A DNA stretch of 64,000 bases from Pontibacter sp. FD36. Its GTDB lineage: Bacteria > Bacteroidota > Bacteroidia > Cytophagales > Hymenobacteraceae. The first letter of the stretch is position 1; each line of letters opens with the position of its first letter. Positions 62,428 through 64,000 of the stretch are shown one piece after another. The notes below the pieces were generated by a model, which was not told where the DNA came from, did not search any database, and saw only the letters and a program-made list of their open reading frames with translations. Where the stretch lies: positions 1 through 64,000 of the forward strand of contig NZ_JADPMP010000014.1 of the NCBI RefSeq assembly GCF_015686655.1, written 5' to 3'. Position numbers and translations under genes: made by a program.

Positions 62428-64000
62428 TTAATTTCTCAGCGGCTTGCCTGTGGTCAGGATGCTCTGAATGCGCTCTAGTGTCTTGCGCTCACCGGTAAGT
62501 GACAGGAAGGCTTCACGCTCGAGGTCCAGCAGGTACTGCTCACTCACATCCGTTGGGGCTGATAGGTCGCCACCGCACATCACGTAAGCTAGTTTGTGCG
62601 ATATCTTCTGGTCATGCTCTGAAATGTAACCGCCTGTTACCATGGCGCTGGCTCCCGTCAGGAACATACCTAATGCGCCTTTGCCCTGCACTTTTATCTT
62701 GGTTTTCTTTGCTGGCTGCGTATACCCTGCCTCGGCCAGACGAATTGCCTGCGCTTTCGCATCGGCTATCAGTCGGTTGTTGTTGAGGGTAATGGCATCG
62801 CCTTCGCGCATAAAGCCTAAGTCGAAGGCCTCTTTCGCTGAAGTTGACACTTTCGCCATACCTATCGTCAGGTAGATGTTCTTTAGCGTGTTGTATTCGA
62901 TGTCGCCGTCTTCGTACATCTCAGCTGCGCGGAGTGTCATTTCTTTCGTACCGCCGCCGCCTGGTATCAGACCTACGCCAAACTCTACCAGACCCATGTA
63001 AGTCTCAGCAGCCGCCTGCACATGGTCGCAATGCAGGTTGAGTTCGCAGCCACCGCCCAATGTCAGGCCGTGCGGCGCACCTACCACAGGTATAGCCGAG
63101 TAGCGCATGCGCATCATCGTGTCTTGGAATTGCTTGATCATGAAGTTGATCTCGTCGTACTCCTGTTCCAAAGCATACATATAGATCAAGCCCACGTTGG
63201 CTCCGGCAGAGAAGTTAGCGGCGTCGCTGCCTACTACCATGCCCCGAAATTCCTTTTCGGCAATCTCTATACCTTTGTTCAGGCCCTGTACCACATCGCC
63301 TCCGATAGTGTTCATCTTGGTGTGGAACTCCACGTTCAGGATGCCGTCGCCCAAGTCGATCAGGCTGGCACCGGAGTTTTTCCACACTACTTTGTTGCTG
63401 CGCAGGTTGTCGAGAATGATGAAGTTCTCCACACCCGGTATCGCTTTGTATTCTTTGCTCTGGATGTCGTAGTAGCGGCGGTTGCCGTTCTCCACGATGT
63501 AGAAAGATTCTTTGCCTTTGTTGAGCATTTCCTCTACCCAAGCGGCCGGCTGGTAACCTGCCTCGGTCATGCGCTGCACAGCCTCACGGGCACCGATCAC
63601 GTCCCAGTACTCGAACGGACCAAGCTCCCAGCCAAAGCCGGCACGCATGGCATCGTCGATGCGGTATAGTTCGTCGGAGATTTCAGGCATACGGTTGCTC
63701 ACATACTGGAACAAGCCGTAGAGCGACTCGTTGAAGAATTGCGCCGCTTTGTCGTTTTGCTTCGAAAAGGTCTTCACCCGCTTCTTCAAATCCTCAATGG
63801 GCTTGAGCACCTCGAGGCTCTGGAACTTCGGACGTTGTTTCGGACCGTACTCCAGTGTGTTCAGATTAAGTGTGAGTATCTCAGTTTTGCCTTTGGCATC
63901 TTTGGTCTTTTTGTAGAAGCCCTGACCGGTCTTATCGCCCAGCCATTTGTTCTCCACCATCTTCTGCAGGTAGTCCGGTAGCTTGAACAACTCGCGCGAT
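62428..64000 (-). CDS. fadN: 3-hydroxyacyl-CoA dehydrogenase/enoyl-CoA hydratase FadN (5' end outside the window)
   Basis: Last 524 or so residues of a fused enzyme; the reading frame is open at the right edge. In order: the C-terminal 3-hydroxyacyl-CoA dehydrogenase part (LQKMVENKWLGDKTGQGFYK onward, and the second repeat with DDAMRAGFGWELGPFEYWDV), then an enoyl-CoA hydratase domain with GAPHGLTLGGGCELNLHCD and GLVEFGVGLIPGGGGTKEM at the C-terminus. This order (dehydrogenase then hydratase) is FadN-like, the reverse of E. coli FadB. The NAD-binding N-terminal domain must lie beyond 64000. Confidence 0.9.
   Translation of the reverse strand, partial: SRELFKLPDYLQKMVENKWLGDKTGQGFYKKTKDAKGKTEILTLNLNTLEYGPKQRPKFQSLEVLKPIEDLKKRVKTFSKQNDKAAQFFNESLYGLFQYVSNRMPEISDELYRIDDAMRAGFGWELGPFEYWDVIGAREAVQRMTEAGYQPAAWVEEMLNKGKESFYIVENGNRRYYDIQSKEYKAIPGVENFIILDNLRSNKVVWKNSGASLIDLGDGILNVEFHTKMNTIGGDVVQGLNKGIEIAEKEFRGMVVGSDAANFSAGANVGLIYMYALEQEYDEINFMIKQFQDTMMRMRYSAIPVVGAPHGLTLGGGCELNLHCDHVQAAAETYMGLVEFGVGLIPGGGGTKEMTLRAAEMYEDGDIEYNTLKNIYLTIGMAKVSTSAKEAFDLGFMREGDAITLNNNRLIADAKAQAIRLAEAGYTQPAKKTKIKVQGKGALGMFLTGASAMVTGGYISEHDQKISHKLAYVMCGGDLSAPTDVSEQYLLDLEREAFLSLTGERKTLERIQSILTTGKPLRN

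Noticed and set aside
62428..64000. fadN looking truncated at its N-terminus
   Set aside because: The frame is open to the window edge (no stop or start before 64000), so the missing NAD-binding domain is outside the window and the gene is not a pseudogene.
1..64000. CRISPR arrays, insertion sequences, prophage genes and defence systems
   Set aside because: I looked for regularly spaced repeats, transposase and integrase motifs and phage structural genes and saw none. The TATACCT motif is dispersed irregularly and is not a spacer-repeat array.

Overview
The window reads as ordinary chromosome from a member of the Bacteroidota, most likely the order Cytophagales near Pontibacter/Hymenobacteraceae. 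The evidence is the promoter grammar (TTG, about 19 bases, TAnnTTTG), the gliding-motility lipoproteins GldB and GldD with GldE, the small ribosomal protein THX, the 29-residue AURKAIP1/COX24-like protein, several PorT-like outer-membrane barrels and a group III truncated haemoglobin. The genus is an inference. I see no prophage, insertion sequence, CRISPR array or plasmid gene.

Layout. 1-650: four tandem promoters firing leftwards, with a boxA-like leader, as expected just upstream of an rRNA operon lying beyond the left edge. 1.1-4.7 kb: rpmH, rnpA and a C-terminal processing protease, then tsaB and a DUF2480 gene (all minus). 4.9-13.4 kb: M61 peptidase, FAD-dependent reductase, PfkB-type kinase, tRNA-His, DinB-like protein, dihydroorotase and a serpin lipoprotein. 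14-24 kb: DEAD-box helicase, upp, a Wzi-like protein, an MsbA-like ABC exporter, gmhA and a YifB-type ATPase. 24.2-26.7 kb: three outer-membrane barrel genes in a row. 26.8-39 kb: M20 dipeptidase, plsY, a 1596-residue exported protein sharing an operon with prmA and a DUF6150 gene, tpiA and uvrA. 39.3-43 kb: THX, truncated haemoglobin, an ECF sigma factor with a small partner, then nth. 44-50 kb: glycosyltransferase, gldB, a barrel protein, an RNase E/G family enzyme, a TPR protein and an HU protein. 50.4-54.1 kb: mutY, ssb, gldE and gldD. 54.2-58.5 kb: an AT-rich membrane protein, recG and an exported protein of unknown function. 58.5-64 kb: glycosyltransferase 2 and a fatty-acid beta-oxidation operon in the order fadN-fadA-fadE; fadN runs off the right edge.

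Most genes are housekeeping. Loose functional groups are cell envelope and surface (barrels, Wzi-like, GldB/D/E, 1596-residue protein, plsY, gmhA, ABC exporter), DNA repair and recombination (uvrA, nth, mutY, ssb, recG), and lipid catabolism. The most unusual signal is at DNA level: the heptamer TATACCT and its complement AGGTATA occur about 110 times by eye, against about 8 expected, in genes (all six coding phases), intergenic DNA and terminator stems. Other items worth checking are an intrinsic terminator whose U-tract touches the nth start codon, a 35-codon membrane-peptide ORF overlapping the start of ssb, and tandem U-U mismatches in the tRNA-His acceptor stem.
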